Origin: Deltaproteobacteria bacterium
Lineage (GTDB): Bacteria > Desulfobacterota > Desulfobacteria > Desulfobacterales > Desulfobacteraceae
Assembly: GCA_027858995.1 (NCBI GenBank)
Contig: JAQIBP010000048.1
Coordinates: forward strand, 1-41,358
Direction: 5' to 3'
DNA length: 41,358 nucleotides
Shown here: positions 1 to 9,174 of the stretch, one piece after another
How positions within the stretch are numbered: the first letter of the stretch is position 1
How the letters are laid out: every line of letters starts with the position of its first letter
Notes under the pieces: generated by a model
Told to the model about the DNA's origin: nothing
Database searches by the model: none
What the model saw: only the letters and a program-made list of their open reading frames with translations
Made by a program: the position numbers and the translations under genes

Positions 1-336
1 TATTAAATTGGTCTAATACATTTTTAAAAAATCGATAAAATCGAAAGGGTGGAGTGTTGTCTAAAAATAAATTAAAAAAAGACTTGATTTTATCCTGGCA
101 CTCTCGCTGCGCTCAAACAGTTGACGGTCTTAACGCTGCACTCATCAAGAGTTTGTATTGTAAAGTCCAAAATGCTCTCTCCAGGCAAATATCCTTCCAC
201 TGGAGGCCATAGCAAATATTTAGATAATATATGATTTTTTTTTACTGGCTTTTATTCTCAAATCTGATATTAAACAAACGATAAACGGCATATAAATTTT
301 ATCCAAAACTTAAGTTTATTGATTTGGAGAATAAAA
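1..336. other. Non-coding upstream region
   Basis: I see no convincing gene here. The stretch is AT-rich and holds a short dispersed repeat (181-231, listed separately) and the leader of the cyclase gene, including the ribosome binding site GGAGA at 326-330. No clear -35/-10 pair was recognised. Confidence 0.5.
181..231 (+). repeat. Dispersed repeat, copy 1
   Basis: Hand alignment to 13641-13691 gives 39 identical positions of 51 with no gaps, and most differences are transitions. Both copies begin CCAGGCAAA. This copy is intergenic; the other lies over the first codons of apbE. The origin is unknown; it could be a genome-wide intergenic repeat. Confidence 0.5.
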
Positions 337-3300
337 ATGGAATGTCCGAATTGCTTCATTGATAACCCTGAGACAAATAAATTCTGCGGCAGCTGTGGGC
401 AAAAGCTTGATATAGCTGCAAAACCATCAATCCTTTCTCAGGCCCAAGGCGCACGAAAACACGCAACTATACTATTTTCTGACCTTTCCGGCTATACTGC
501 CATGACAGAAAAGATGGATCCTGAAGATGTGAAAATCTTAATGGAAGATATCTTTGAACAATCCGGTAAAATAGTAGAAAAATATGAGGGAACCGTAGAC
601 AGCTTTTTCGGCGATGAAATCCTGGTGCTGTTCGGGATTCCAAAAGTCCATGAAGATGACCCTGTCCGGGCTGTTCACGCTGCCATTGAAATCCATGACT
701 TTGTTGAAGAGTTCAGTAAAGAGTTTGAAAAAACACACAATACAAACTTAAGCATGCACACAGGTATTGACACAGGACTTGTAATTACCGGCGATAAATT
801 TATCGGCAAAGGCAGGCAGGGCCTTGCAGGAGATACCATCAATCTTGCCAGTCGCCTGACAAAACTTGCAAAACCTGGAGAGATAATCATTGGTGCTGAT
901 ACTTATAAAAATGCTAAAAATCATTTTTCCTTTGAATCCTGCGATCCTGTTGCAATAAAAGGCAAAAAAGATCCTGTTCAGACCTTTAAGCTTATTGATA
1001 CTCAAACAAGGATGAAAAGAACAAGACAGCTCCATGGTGTCAGGGCTGATCTTATCGGCAGGGACAGAGAGCTCATGGAGTTTGGCGATGCAGTTAAAGC
1101 TCTTAAATCAGGGAAAGGATCGATTTATTGTCTCTACGGCTTTGCAGGCTCCGGCAAAAGCCGTCTTGTGGAAGAGTTCAAGGCAACAACATCTGTTCAG
1201 TGGTTTGAAGGTTATACATATCCATATACAAAAAACACTCCCTATTTCCCCATCATGACCCTGTTTAACCATGCCATGGATCTCAGCGAAGAAGATTCTC
1301 AAAAAACCCTTAAATCAAAGATAGAAAAAAGTCTTGGCAGCCTGATTAAAGATAGTAAAGATGTTATTCCTTATATTGGTGTGCTTTATTCCCTGAACTA
1401 TCCAGAAATTGAAAGTGTAAGCCCGGAATTTTTCAAAACCAAACTTTTTGATGCTATACTTAGAGTTATCTCAGCAATATCCCAGACGCAGCCCACTATT
1501 ATCTGCATAGAAGATCTTCATTGGGCAGACCGTTCATCCCTTGAACTCATCCGTTTTATCCACTCAAAAATTGAAGCACCTGTTCTGTTTCTCTATATAA
1601 CAAGACCAATTATTGAAATTTTTTCAGAATCCCAGATTGATCAAATCAATCAAACAAAACTTAAATACCATGAAATCAGAATAGAGGATCTCTCAACTTC
1701 AGATTCAAAAACAATGGTTCAATCCCTTTTAAATACAAAACAGATACCAAAAAAGCTTGAGACCTTTATTGAAAAAAAGACCCAGGGCAATCCTTTTTAC
1801 CTTGAAGAGATCATCAACTCTCTTATTGAATCCAATGTCCTGAAAAAAGACAATAAAGGCAGATGGCAGCTTTTGCGCAAGATCACTGAATCTGACATAT
1901 CCTCTTCCATCCACGGGGTTATCTCAGCAAGGGTTGACCGTCTTGAAACAGATTCAAGACGCATCCTTCAGGAAGCTTCAGTAATAGGCAGATCATTTTA
2001 TTATGAAATTATCAACAAGATCAGTGAAACAAAAAAGGATATCAACACCTGCCTTGAAACCCTTGAAGGTCTTGATCTGATAAAAACTGCTGCATCAAAC
2101 AGGGCAGACAAAGATCAGACAAAAATTGATCTTGAGTATATATTCAAGCATGCCCTGACTCAGGAGGTTGTGTATAACGGTCTTCTAAAGGCACAACGAA
2201 AAGTAATTCATGAAAAAATCGGAACAGTCATAGAGCAGATCTTTCATGACCGCCTCCCGGAATTCTATGAAACCCTTGCCCACCATTTTTTAAAGGGCAG
2301 TTCTACATTAAAAGCTGTTGATTACCTTATAAAATCCGGCGATAAAAGCCTTAAAAGATATTCACTTGACGAATCCCATGATTATTTTCAGCAGGCCTTT
2401 GACCTTCTTGATACTCTTCCTGAAAAAACAGCTCAAACAGATGAGATAATGATTGATCTTTTGACCCGATGGGCAATGGTCTTTTATTATTACGGCACTT
2501 TTTATAATTTTGGAAAGCTTTTATCTTCTCAGGAACACCTGATAAATAATATGGAAGATAATGAGATAAAAGGAATGTTTATTGGCTGGCAGGGTTATGG
2601 TCTGGAGTTTATTGGCGAATATGTAAAAGCAGAAGCCCTTTTACAAAAAGCTTTGGATATCGGTATCAGCATTAATAACAAAAAAGTGATTGGTTATGCC
2701 TGTACCTGGCTTGCATGGGTGTGCGGTGATCTCGGTAATTTTAAAAAAGGAATTGAATATGGGACAAAAGCTAATGAAATCGCCAAAAAAAATTCGCAGG
2801 ATCATTATCTCTATTTTAAGTCTCTTGGTGGTATTGGATGGAACTATTTCTGGATGGGGTTTGCATCTGAAGGTATCAAAATAGGGGAGAAGATAATCCT
2901 GTCTGGGAGTAAATACTCCCAGACACGAAGTGAAGCCTTGGGGTATGATGTTAAATGCGGCGGTTATATCCAATTTGGAAATTTCAACAAATCAGTTGTC
3001 ACTGGGAAACAAGCTATAGCTGTCAGTGTAGATCCTCTTTATAAATATTATTTCAGTACTAGGCTGGCACACTCATTCCTCTTAAGCAAAAATATAAAAA
3101 AAGCTGATGACTTGATTCAAAAAGCCATGCAGTTTTATAAAAAAAATAATGATAAACTAATTGGAGACATTGCAATTTTGCAAGGCAGTGTTGTGGACAT
3201 TGAAAACGGTAGAATGTCCCAGGGTTTGAAACACCTCAGAAACATAGAACAGACCTTTATCAAACAGCAGAGAAAAAACATGGTAATTTACACAAGACTC

Positions 3301-3642
3301 ATCCTTGGCAAAGTCTACCTTGAAATAATACAGAAAACCAAACCCATAAGCATTTTAACCATGATAAAAAATATCGGCTTTATCATTCAAAATGTTCCAA
3401 CAGCCTACAAAAAGGCGATATACTGGTATTCAAAGAGCATTGAAATGGCAGAAGAAACCGGCGCAATCGGCATCAAAGCCCAGGCACTTCTTGATCTCGG
3501 CATTATTTACAGGATTAAAAGGCAAAATGATAAAGCAAAGGAAAGCCTTGAAACAGCCATTGAGATTTTCGAAGAAGTCGGAGCCTATGCATTTTTAAAA
3601 CAGGCAAAGCAGGAATTAAAATTATGTTCAAATCCTGGATGA
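337..3642 (+). CDS. Class III adenylate/guanylate cyclase with AAA ATPase and TPR domains
   Basis: A large multidomain signalling protein of about 1101 residues. An N-terminal zinc ribbon (C3, C6, C17, C20) precedes a class III cyclase domain (about 43-220), with FSDLSGYT holding metal-binding D49 and FFGDE holding D93. A STAND/AAA-type ATPase follows, with Walker A GFAGSGKS at 268-275 and Walker B IICIEDLHW near 388-396. The C-terminal half is helical with TPR-like repeats to the end. The family is expected to make cAMP in response to partner binding sensed by the ATPase/TPR part; the stimulus cannot be read from sequence. I chose ATG 337 over the upstream TTG 319 because GGAGA sits 6 bases before it and it leads directly into the zinc ribbon. 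No transmembrane segment is evident, so it is probably cytoplasmic. The next gene starts 22 bases downstream. Confidence 0.88.
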   Translation: MECPNCFIDNPETNKFCGSCGQKLDIAAKPSILSQAQGARKHATILFSDLSGYTAMTEKMDPEDVKILMEDIFEQSGKIVEKYEGTVDSFFGDEILVLFGIPKVHEDDPVRAVHAAIEIHDFVEEFSKEFEKTHNTNLSMHTGIDTGLVITGDKFIGKGRQGLAGDTINLASRLTKLAKPGEIIIGADTYKNAKNHFSFESCDPVAIKGKKDPVQTFKLIDTQTRMKRTRQLHGVRADLIGRDRELMEFGDAVKALKSGKGSIYCLYGFAGSGKSRLVEEFKATTSVQWFEGYTYPYTKNTPYFPIMTLFNHAMDLSEEDSQKTLKSKIEKSLGSLIKDSKDVIPYIGVLYSLNYPEIESVSPEFFKTKLFDAILRVISAISQTQPTIICIEDLHWADRSSLELIRFIHSKIEAPVLFLYITRPIIEIFSESQIDQINQTKLKYHEIRIEDLSTSDSKTMVQSLLNTKQIPKKLETFIEKKTQGNPFYLEEIINSLIESNVLKKDNKGRWQLLRKITESDISSSIHGVISARVDRLETDSRRILQEASVIGRSFYYEIINKISETKKDINTCLETLEGLDLIKTAASNRADKDQTKIDLEYIFKHALTQEVVYNGLLKAQRKVIHEKIGTVIEQIFHDRLPEFYETLAHHFLKGSSTLKAVDYLIKSGDKSLKRYSLDESHDYFQQAFDLLDTLPEKTAQTDEIMIDLLTRWAMVFYYYGTFYNFGKLLSSQEHLINNMEDNEIKGMFIGWQGYGLEFIGEYVKAEALLQKALDIGISINNKKVIGYACTWLAWVCGDLGNFKKGIEYGTKANEIAKKNSQDHYLYFKSLGGIGWNYFWMGFASEGIKIGEKIILSGSKYSQTRSEALGYDVKCGGYIQFGNFNKSVVTGKQAIAVSVDPLYKYYFSTRLAHSFLLSKNIKKADDLIQKAMQFYKKNNDKLIGDIAILQGSVVDIENGRMSQGLKHLRNIEQTFIKQQRKNMVIYTRLILGKVYLEIIQKTKPISILTMIKNIGFIIQNVPTAYKKAIYWYSKSIEMAEETGAIGIKAQALLDLGIIYRIKRQNDKAKESLETAIEIFEEVGAYAFLKQAKQELKLCSNPG

Positions 3643-3664
3643 TATTATTTTCAAAGGAGTTTTT

Positions 3665-4714
3665 ATGTTAAATTTTGATAAAACAAAAAAAGTTTTGGTT
3701 ACCGGTGGAAGCGGATACCTTGCTTCATGGATCATTAAAATGCTTTTGGATGAAGGCGTTAATGTTAATACTACAGTGCGTGATTCTTTGAATATTGAGA
3801 AAACAGCTCATCTTAAAGCATTTGATAAAAATAGGCAGCTAAGAATATTTAAAGCCGATCTTTTGGATAGTGGCAGCTATAAAGAAGCCATGGAAGGCTG
3901 TGATTTTGTTGTCCATACAGCATCTCCATTTTTTATTTCAGGTTTTAAAGACCCTGAAAAAGAGTTGATTAAACCTGCAAAACAGGGGACACAAAATGTT
4001 CTCAACACAGCAAAACAGATGCCTGATATAAAAAGAGTTGTGTTAACCAGCAGTGTTGTAGCGATTTATGGTGATACCATTGACATACAAAAGACTTCCA
4101 ATAATATTTTTACTGAAAATGAATGGAATGAAACCAGCAGTGTTAATCATAATCCATATTCCTTTTCCAAGACCGTTGCAGAAAAAGAGGCATGGAAAAT
4201 TGCTAAATCCCAAAATCAATGGGATCTTGTTGTTATCAATCCCGGCTGGATTTTAGGACCTTCATTATCAAAAAGAAAAGATTCTTTCAGTATTAAAACC
4301 ATGATTGAGTTTGGCAATGGAACTTATCGAACCGGAGTACCAAAAATATTTGTGGGTGTTGTGGATGTTAGAGATGTGGCAAAAGCTCATATTAATGCCT
4401 GTTTTTTACCAGAAGCAAAAGGCAGGCATATTATTGTCAGCAAAACCATGTCTTTTATGGATATTGCAGACATTATTCGAAAACACTTTAAAAATAAATA
4501 TCCTTTACCATCAATAATTGTTCCAAAACCTATTTTTTGGCTGATTGCCCCTTTTCTCGGGTTTACAAGAAAATATGTTACAAAAAATGTTGGGCAGGAA
4601 ATTTATTATGATAATTCATACAGCATTGATAACCTGAAACTAAATTACAGACATGTTGAAGAAACAATTATAGAGCATTTCCAACAAATCCTGGATGATG
4701 GGCTATTAACTTAG
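3665..4714 (+). CDS. NAD(P)-dependent epimerase/dihydroflavonol-reductase-like protein
   Basis: A 349-residue extended short-chain dehydrogenase. The N-terminal Rossmann motif TGGSGYLASW (13-22) binds NAD(P), and the catalytic YxxxK pair is Y165/K169 in YSFSK. Overall it resembles the dihydroflavonol-4-reductase / 3-beta-HSD branch, including the TASPFF stretch after the second beta-alpha unit. The substrate cannot be predicted. AAGGAG lies just before ATG 3665, and the gene follows the cyclase after 22 bases, so the two may be cotranscribed. It converges with the oxidoreductase at 4728, leaving only 13 bases between the stops. Confidence 0.85.
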   Translation: MLNFDKTKKVLVTGGSGYLASWIIKMLLDEGVNVNTTVRDSLNIEKTAHLKAFDKNRQLRIFKADLLDSGSYKEAMEGCDFVVHTASPFFISGFKDPEKELIKPAKQGTQNVLNTAKQMPDIKRVVLTSSVVAIYGDTIDIQKTSNNIFTENEWNETSSVNHNPYSFSKTVAEKEAWKIAKSQNQWDLVVINPGWILGPSLSKRKDSFSIKTMIEFGNGTYRTGVPKIFVGVVDVRDVAKAHINACFLPEAKGRHIIVSKTMSFMDIADIIRKHFKNKYPLPSIIVPKPIFWLIAPFLGFTRKYVTKNVGQEIYYDNSYSIDNLKLNYRHVEETIIEHFQQILDDGLLT

Positions 4715-4727
4715 TTGAATACTGTTT

Positions 4728-6104
4728 TTATCCTGTTTCAATAATTCGTTTTGCCGGAATAATCCCGGTTGCGGCAGCAGAGACAATATTGCCTGCAACT
4801 CCGGGACCGTCCCCTGCCACATACATCCCTTTAATGGCAGTTTCAAGATAACTGTCTGTTTCCACCTGAGTGGCAAAAAATTTTATTTCAGGAGCATAGA
4901 GCAGGGTTTCATCATTGGAAATTCCAGGTACAACAGAGTTTAAAACCTCAAGTCCTTCAATTAAATTTGTTAAAATCCTTTCAGGCAGAGCCATGGCTAT
5001 GTCTCCGCAGACAACATTTGTCATGGTGGGTTCAATATATCCTTTGCTGATTCTGTTCCAGGTTGAACGTCTGCCTCGCTTTAAATCTCCAAACCGTTGT
5101 AAAATCGGCTTGCCGCCACCTATGATTGTGGCGAGCTTTCCTATGGATTCACCATAGGCCTGATTGTCAGTAACAGGTTCTGTTAATATCACTTTGGAGA
5201 GAAATGCAAAGTTTGTGTTGGATGATTTTTTATTTGAATAGGCATGTCCGTTTACACAGACAAAATCCTTGTAATTTTCAAGGGAGATAAACCCACCCTG
5301 GTTGGTGCAGAATGTTCTGGTCTGATCATCATAAGTGGATGTCTGTATAAAAAAAGTAGGGTCATAAATAATGTTACACAGATCTTCCATGATATCATTG
5401 TGGACTTCAACCCTGATCCCCACTTCAATTCCCCTTTGGCTTAGATTGATTTTGTGTTTTTGAGCAATCGAGGCCATCCAGTTTGCTCCAATCCTTCCAG
5501 GCGCAAGAATAACACTGTCAGCATTGTACTTCCCCTTATCAGTTATAACACCTTTTATGTGACCATTTTTTTCAATGATATCAATCACATTTTCGCAGGT
5601 TTTTATTTCAAGGCCTTTTGATTTAATATATTTTGCCATATCTGCAATATAACGGGGCAGATTATCAGAACCAAGATGTTTCTGTTTTATCAATAGAAGA
5701 TCAATACCAAAACGTTTTGCCTCCTTTCGAATCTTTTTTGCCTCCTCTCTGTTTGTTGGAAACACCTTGCCATCCATTTTAAATTTTGTAAAAATTTTTT
5801 CTGTTTCATCAATCAACTCCTGGGCAGCATTCATTGACATAAATTGTGTTAAATCTGTTTTCCCGAGTCTAGGGATGAAATTAAGCTTGCCATCGGAATA
5901 GAGGCCTGCGCCACCAACTCCAGACAGGATATTACATGGATCACACTGAACACACTTTTGAAGATTATGGTTTGGGCATTTTCTTTTTAAAGGGCTTTTA
6001 CCTTTTTCAATTAATAGTACCTTCAGCTTGGAGTATTCCTTTAAATGATAAGCTGCAAAAAGTCCGGCAGGTCCTCCTCCCACAATAATTACGTCATATT
6101 TCAT
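4728..6104 (-). CDS. FAD-dependent oxidoreductase (COG2509-type)
   Basis: A 458-residue flavoprotein. The N-terminal dinucleotide-binding motif is VGGGPAG (8-14). A cysteine-rich stretch follows (C43, C51, C54, C57), then a GVGGAGLYSDGK segment, typical of the uncharacterised FAD-dependent dehydrogenases grouped as COG2509. The C-terminal part has the second FAD contact, GMYVAGDGPGVAGN. The reaction is unknown for the family. The four cysteines are suggestive of a metal or Fe-S site but this is inference. The start at 6104 has a CAGGTG ribosome binding site upstream on the minus strand. It is transcribed alone, convergent to the epimerase. Confidence 0.8.
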   Translation of the reverse strand: MKYDVIIVGGGPAGLFAAYHLKEYSKLKVLLIEKGKSPLKRKCPNHNLQKCVQCDPCNILSGVGGAGLYSDGKLNFIPRLGKTDLTQFMSMNAAQELIDETEKIFTKFKMDGKVFPTNREEAKKIRKEAKRFGIDLLLIKQKHLGSDNLPRYIADMAKYIKSKGLEIKTCENVIDIIEKNGHIKGVITDKGKYNADSVILAPGRIGANWMASIAQKHKINLSQRGIEVGIRVEVHNDIMEDLCNIIYDPTFFIQTSTYDDQTRTFCTNQGGFISLENYKDFVCVNGHAYSNKKSSNTNFAFLSKVILTEPVTDNQAYGESIGKLATIIGGGKPILQRFGDLKRGRRSTWNRISKGYIEPTMTNVVCGDIAMALPERILTNLIEGLEVLNSVVPGISNDETLLYAPEIKFFATQVETDSYLETAIKGMYVAGDGPGVAGNIVSAAATGIIPAKRIIETG

Positions 6105-6416
6105 ATTTCACCTGATATTAAAAATTTAGAACTGCCATGTACCCTAAAGGGCAGAAGCTGGCAGATCTGATTTTTGGTTATTGGTATTCCACACAAGAAA
6201 CCATGAAAGTCGCTGATAATTTTTTGAAGACTTTCATATAAAATCCTGTTTAAAATTATGATTATCGGGCAATCATTCAATTGTCAATCCTGAAAATCCA
6301 ATATCAGGTAAATATTTAAGATTTTAAATTCAAATACTTGCTAAAGGAGTAATATCCTGCTATAGAATTCGATCGATATACTAGCGTATTTGAAACGATA
6401 ATGAGGTATTGATACA
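6105..6416. other. Intergenic region with inverted repeats
   Basis: A region between the divergently transcribed oxidoreductase and tmk. It contains a 9-bp inverted repeat, ATGAAAGTC (6203-6211) and GACTTTCAT (6229-6237), which could be an operator or a hairpin. A CTGCCA/TGGCAG pair lies near 6132-6165. The tmk ribosome binding site GAGG is at 6403-6406. No small gene was recognised. Confidence 0.4.
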
Positions 6417-7055
6417 TTGATCAAACAAGACAAAGGCAGATTTATTGTTTTTGAAGGAATTGATGGTTCCGGTAAAAGCACACAGATACAAAATATATCA
6501 AAAAGGCTTAAAACAGAAAATTTAAAGGTTTATACAACCTTTGAACCCACTGATGGCCCTGTTGGATCTCTGATTCGCCAGATGCTTTCAGGGAAAATTG
6601 CCACAGATCAAAGAACCATTGCCTCTCTTTTTGTTGCTGACAGAACAGATCATTTGATGAACAGTAAAAACGGGATTCAAAAAAAAATTAATCAGGGTGA
6701 AATAGTATTATGTGACAGATACTATTTTTCATCATATGCATATCATGCCCAGTATATTGATATGGAGTGGGTTATCCATGCAAATTCTCTCAACGCTGAA
6801 ATCTTGAAGCCTGATTTAACAATTTTTATTGATGCTGATCCTGAAATCTGTTTTAAAAGAATAAAACTCAGCCGTACTGATTTTGAAATGTATGAGCAGA
6901 TAGATGTCATGAAAAAAGTTAGGATTAACTATTTTAAAGCCTTTGACAGGTTAAAGGACAGAGAAAAAATTGCTGTTGTTGATGGAAATAGAAGTCCAGA
7001 AAAAGTTGAAGATGCGATTTTGAATGAAATCAGTAAATTTGAAGGCAGATTATAG
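6417..7055 (+). CDS. tmk: Thymidylate kinase
   Basis: Phosphorylates dTMP to dTDP with ATP, the last specific step of dTTP synthesis in the cytoplasm. The 212-residue length is normal. The P-loop is GIDGSGKST (14-22), the DR(Y) motif is CDRYYFSSYAYH, and the FEPTDGPVG segment contacts the substrate. The start is TTG 6417: GAGG lies 10 bases upstream, and an in-frame stop at 6402 excludes earlier starts. The DUF3842 gene starts 2 bases after the stop, so the two are probably cotranscribed. Confidence 0.92.
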   Translation: MIKQDKGRFIVFEGIDGSGKSTQIQNISKRLKTENLKVYTTFEPTDGPVGSLIRQMLSGKIATDQRTIASLFVADRTDHLMNSKNGIQKKINQGEIVLCDRYYFSSYAYHAQYIDMEWVIHANSLNAEILKPDLTIFIDADPEICFKRIKLSRTDFEMYEQIDVMKKVRINYFKAFDRLKDREKIAVVDGNRSPEKVEDAILNEISKFEGRL

Positions 7056-7057
7056 AG

Positions 7058-7480
7058 ATGGGATCAGGAGATCAAATAGTTTGTGTTATAGATGGCCAGG
7101 GTGGCGGCATTGGATCAGCCATCATTAAAAAGCTCAAAGAAAGATTCGGAGAAAGAATTCAGGTTATAGCCCTTGGAACCAATGCCATTGCTACAGCGCA
7201 AATGTTAAAGGCAAAGGCCAATAAAGGCGCTTCCGGTCCTAATGCCATCGTTCAAACCGTGAAAAAAGCTGATTTTATAATCGGGCCCATAGGTATTATC
7301 ATGCCGCATGCAATGATGGGAGAGTTGACACCTGCAATGGCTGAAGCAATATCTTTTGCCCGGGCAAAAAAAATTCTTCTGCCGTTAACCCAGGAAAATA
7401 TTGAGCTTGTAGGGACAGGTAGCCTGCCATTGCCTCAATTAATAGATGAACTTTTAGATCAATATTTATTTTTTTTGTAA
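7058..7480 (+). CDS. DUF3842 family protein
   Basis: A 140-residue protein matching the DUF3842 family: an N-terminal CVIDGQGGGIGSAI Rossmann-like glycine-rich loop, an ALGTNAIAT segment, and IGPIGIIMPHAMMGE in the middle. The glycine-rich start suggests nucleotide or cofactor binding, but no function is established to my knowledge. It starts 2 bases after tmk and is followed after 55 bases by a CooT-like gene. As I recall, DUF3842 and CooT-like genes are often neighbours in anaerobes, which hints at a metal- or C1-related role; this is inference. Confidence 0.8.
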   Translation: MGSGDQIVCVIDGQGGGIGSAIIKKLKERFGERIQVIALGTNAIATAQMLKAKANKGASGPNAIVQTVKKADFIIGPIGIIMPHAMMGELTPAMAEAISFARAKKILLPLTQENIELVGTGSLPLPQLIDELLDQYLFFL

Positions 7481-7535
7481 CTGCCCGGAACAAAAGCATA
7501 AAGGAAGTATATTAATTTTAAGGAGTAAAAGAATT

Positions 7536-7730
7536 ATGTGTGAAGCAAATGCATATTTACTTGAAAATAAAACAGAAAAATTGTTAATGGAAGCTGTGGA
7601 CAGAGTTGAACCAGATGATGGGGGTATTCTCCTTATTTCAATTTTTGGTGAACAAAAATTTATTAAAGGTCATATCCACTCTTTGTCACTGGTTGACCAC
7701 AAGGTTTATATTCAACAATATTCAGAATAA
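7536..7730 (+). CDS. CooT-family putative nickel-binding protein
   Basis: A 64-residue protein with the family hallmark N-terminus MCEA, an MEAVDRVEP segment, IFGEQK, and a closing SLVDHKVYI strand. CooT from Rhodospirillum is a small homodimeric Ni(II)-binding protein that uses the cysteine right after the initiator Met and assists CO dehydrogenase maturation; C2 is present here. AAGGAG precedes the ATG. No CODH genes are in this window, so the client enzyme is unknown. A weak hairpin (7747-7761) lies before nqrA. Confidence 0.8.
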   Translation: MCEANAYLLENKTEKLLMEAVDRVEPDDGGILLISIFGEQKFIKGHIHSLSLVDHKVYIQQYSE

Positions 7731-7816
7731 TGAAAAAAATGCTGCACCGGACCTGATCCGGATTTATTTATAATAAGAAAATATTTTTACATATAGAAGA
7801 AGGAGAATTTAATTTT

Positions 7817-9172
7817 ATGATAAAGATAGAAAAAGGTTTGGATCTCCCTTTTGATGCCGGGCCACCTGATAATTTAATTGAAGAGAAGAAAAAAATAAAA
7901 AAAATTGCTCTTCTTGGAAGAGATTATGTTGGTATGAAACCAACCCTGCGCCTTAAACTCAATGAGAATGTTAAAAAGGGAATGCCCCTTTTCAACTGCA
8001 AAAAAACCGATGGCGTTGTCTATACTTCGCCCGGCAGTGGAAAGATTGTTGAGGTTAACCGGGGAGAGAGAAGAGTGTTCCAGTCCATTGTGATTGAGCT
8101 TGATGATAGTGAAGATGAAATAACCTATGAGAATTTTTCTGAAGATGCAGGTTCCTATACAGATGAGTCAGTGAAAAGACTCTTAATTGAATCAGGACTC
8201 TGGACAAGCTTGAGACAGAGACCGTTTTCAAAAGTTCCTCCGGTTAATTCAACCCCAAAAGCTATATTTATTACAGCCATGGATACAAACCCTCTCATGT
8301 ATGATCCGGAAATTATTATCAAAAAATATCTGGATGATTTTAAATTCGGTGCAGGTTTGCTTGCAAAGCTGACCCAAGGTAAAGTTTTTATATGTACAAA
8401 AGAGGATACAAAGATTGATACTGACTATGGAAGTGATTCCATTGTTATTGAAAAATTTAGCGGTATTCATCCAGCCGGGAATCCTGGAACTCATATTCAT
8501 TTTCTAAGTCCCAATACTCTTGAGACAACCACATGGTATATTGGCTTTCAGGATGTAATTGCAATCGGGAAGATGTTTAAGCAGGGCAAACTCTGGACTG
8601 ATCGCTATGTATCCCTTGCCGGAACAGGAGTTATTAAACCACGGATTTTTAAAACACGTCTTGGAGCATCTTTGAATGATTTACTTTCTGATGAATCCAT
8701 TGACCATGATAATAATAGAGTTATTTCAGGTTCCCTTTTAAATGGATTTGAGGCAAAGGGACCCTTTGGGTTTCTTGGACGCTATTTTAATCAGGTTTCT
8801 GTGTTATCAGATCAAGTAAAGCAGGATATTTTTGGCTGGACAATGCCGGGATTTAAGAAATTTTCCATAATGCCGACCTTTTTTTCAAAATTTACAAACA
8901 AGAGATTTTTTGATCTGAATACAGGAGTAAATGGAGGTAAGCGAGCCATGGTTCCAATTGGCGCCTATGAAAAGGTTATGCCCCTTGATACTCTGCCGAC
9001 ACAGCTATTAAGGGCTTTGCTTGTGAAAGACAGTGATATGGCAATGGATCTGGGTGTACTTGATCTTGATGAAGAAGATCTGGCACTCTGCACCTTTGTT
9101 GATCCTGGAAAAGTGGATTACGGACCTGTTCTTCGCACGGCCCTGGAGCAGATAGAAAAGGAGGAGATGTAA
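7817..9172 (+). CDS. nqrA: Na+-translocating NADH:quinone reductase subunit A
   Basis: First gene of a complete nqr operon. Na+-NQR oxidises NADH, reduces quinone and exports Na+; NqrA is the peripheral cytoplasmic subunit. At 451 residues the length is typical. The N-terminus IKIEKGLDLPFDAGP and the GRDYVGMKPTLRLKLNENVK stretch are diagnostic for NqrA. The protein lacks the CxxCxxC ferredoxin motifs of the related RnfC, which rules out an Rnf operon. AAGGAG at 7800-7805 serves ATG 7817. nqrB begins 2 bases after the stop. Confidence 0.94.
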   Translation: MIKIEKGLDLPFDAGPPDNLIEEKKKIKKIALLGRDYVGMKPTLRLKLNENVKKGMPLFNCKKTDGVVYTSPGSGKIVEVNRGERRVFQSIVIELDDSEDEITYENFSEDAGSYTDESVKRLLIESGLWTSLRQRPFSKVPPVNSTPKAIFITAMDTNPLMYDPEIIIKKYLDDFKFGAGLLAKLTQGKVFICTKEDTKIDTDYGSDSIVIEKFSGIHPAGNPGTHIHFLSPNTLETTTWYIGFQDVIAIGKMFKQGKLWTDRYVSLAGTGVIKPRIFKTRLGASLNDLLSDESIDHDNNRVISGSLLNGFEAKGPFGFLGRYFNQVSVLSDQVKQDIFGWTMPGFKKFSIMPTFFSKFTNKRFFDLNTGVNGGKRAMVPIGAYEKVMPLDTLPTQLLRALLVKDSDMAMDLGVLDLDEEDLALCTFVDPGKVDYGPVLRTALEQIEKEEM

Positions 9173-9174
9173 TT

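Noticed and set aside
7747-7761. Hairpin CCGGA/TCCGG as a terminator before nqrA
   Set aside because: The stem is only 5 bp and no T run follows; it may at most be a weak attenuating structure.
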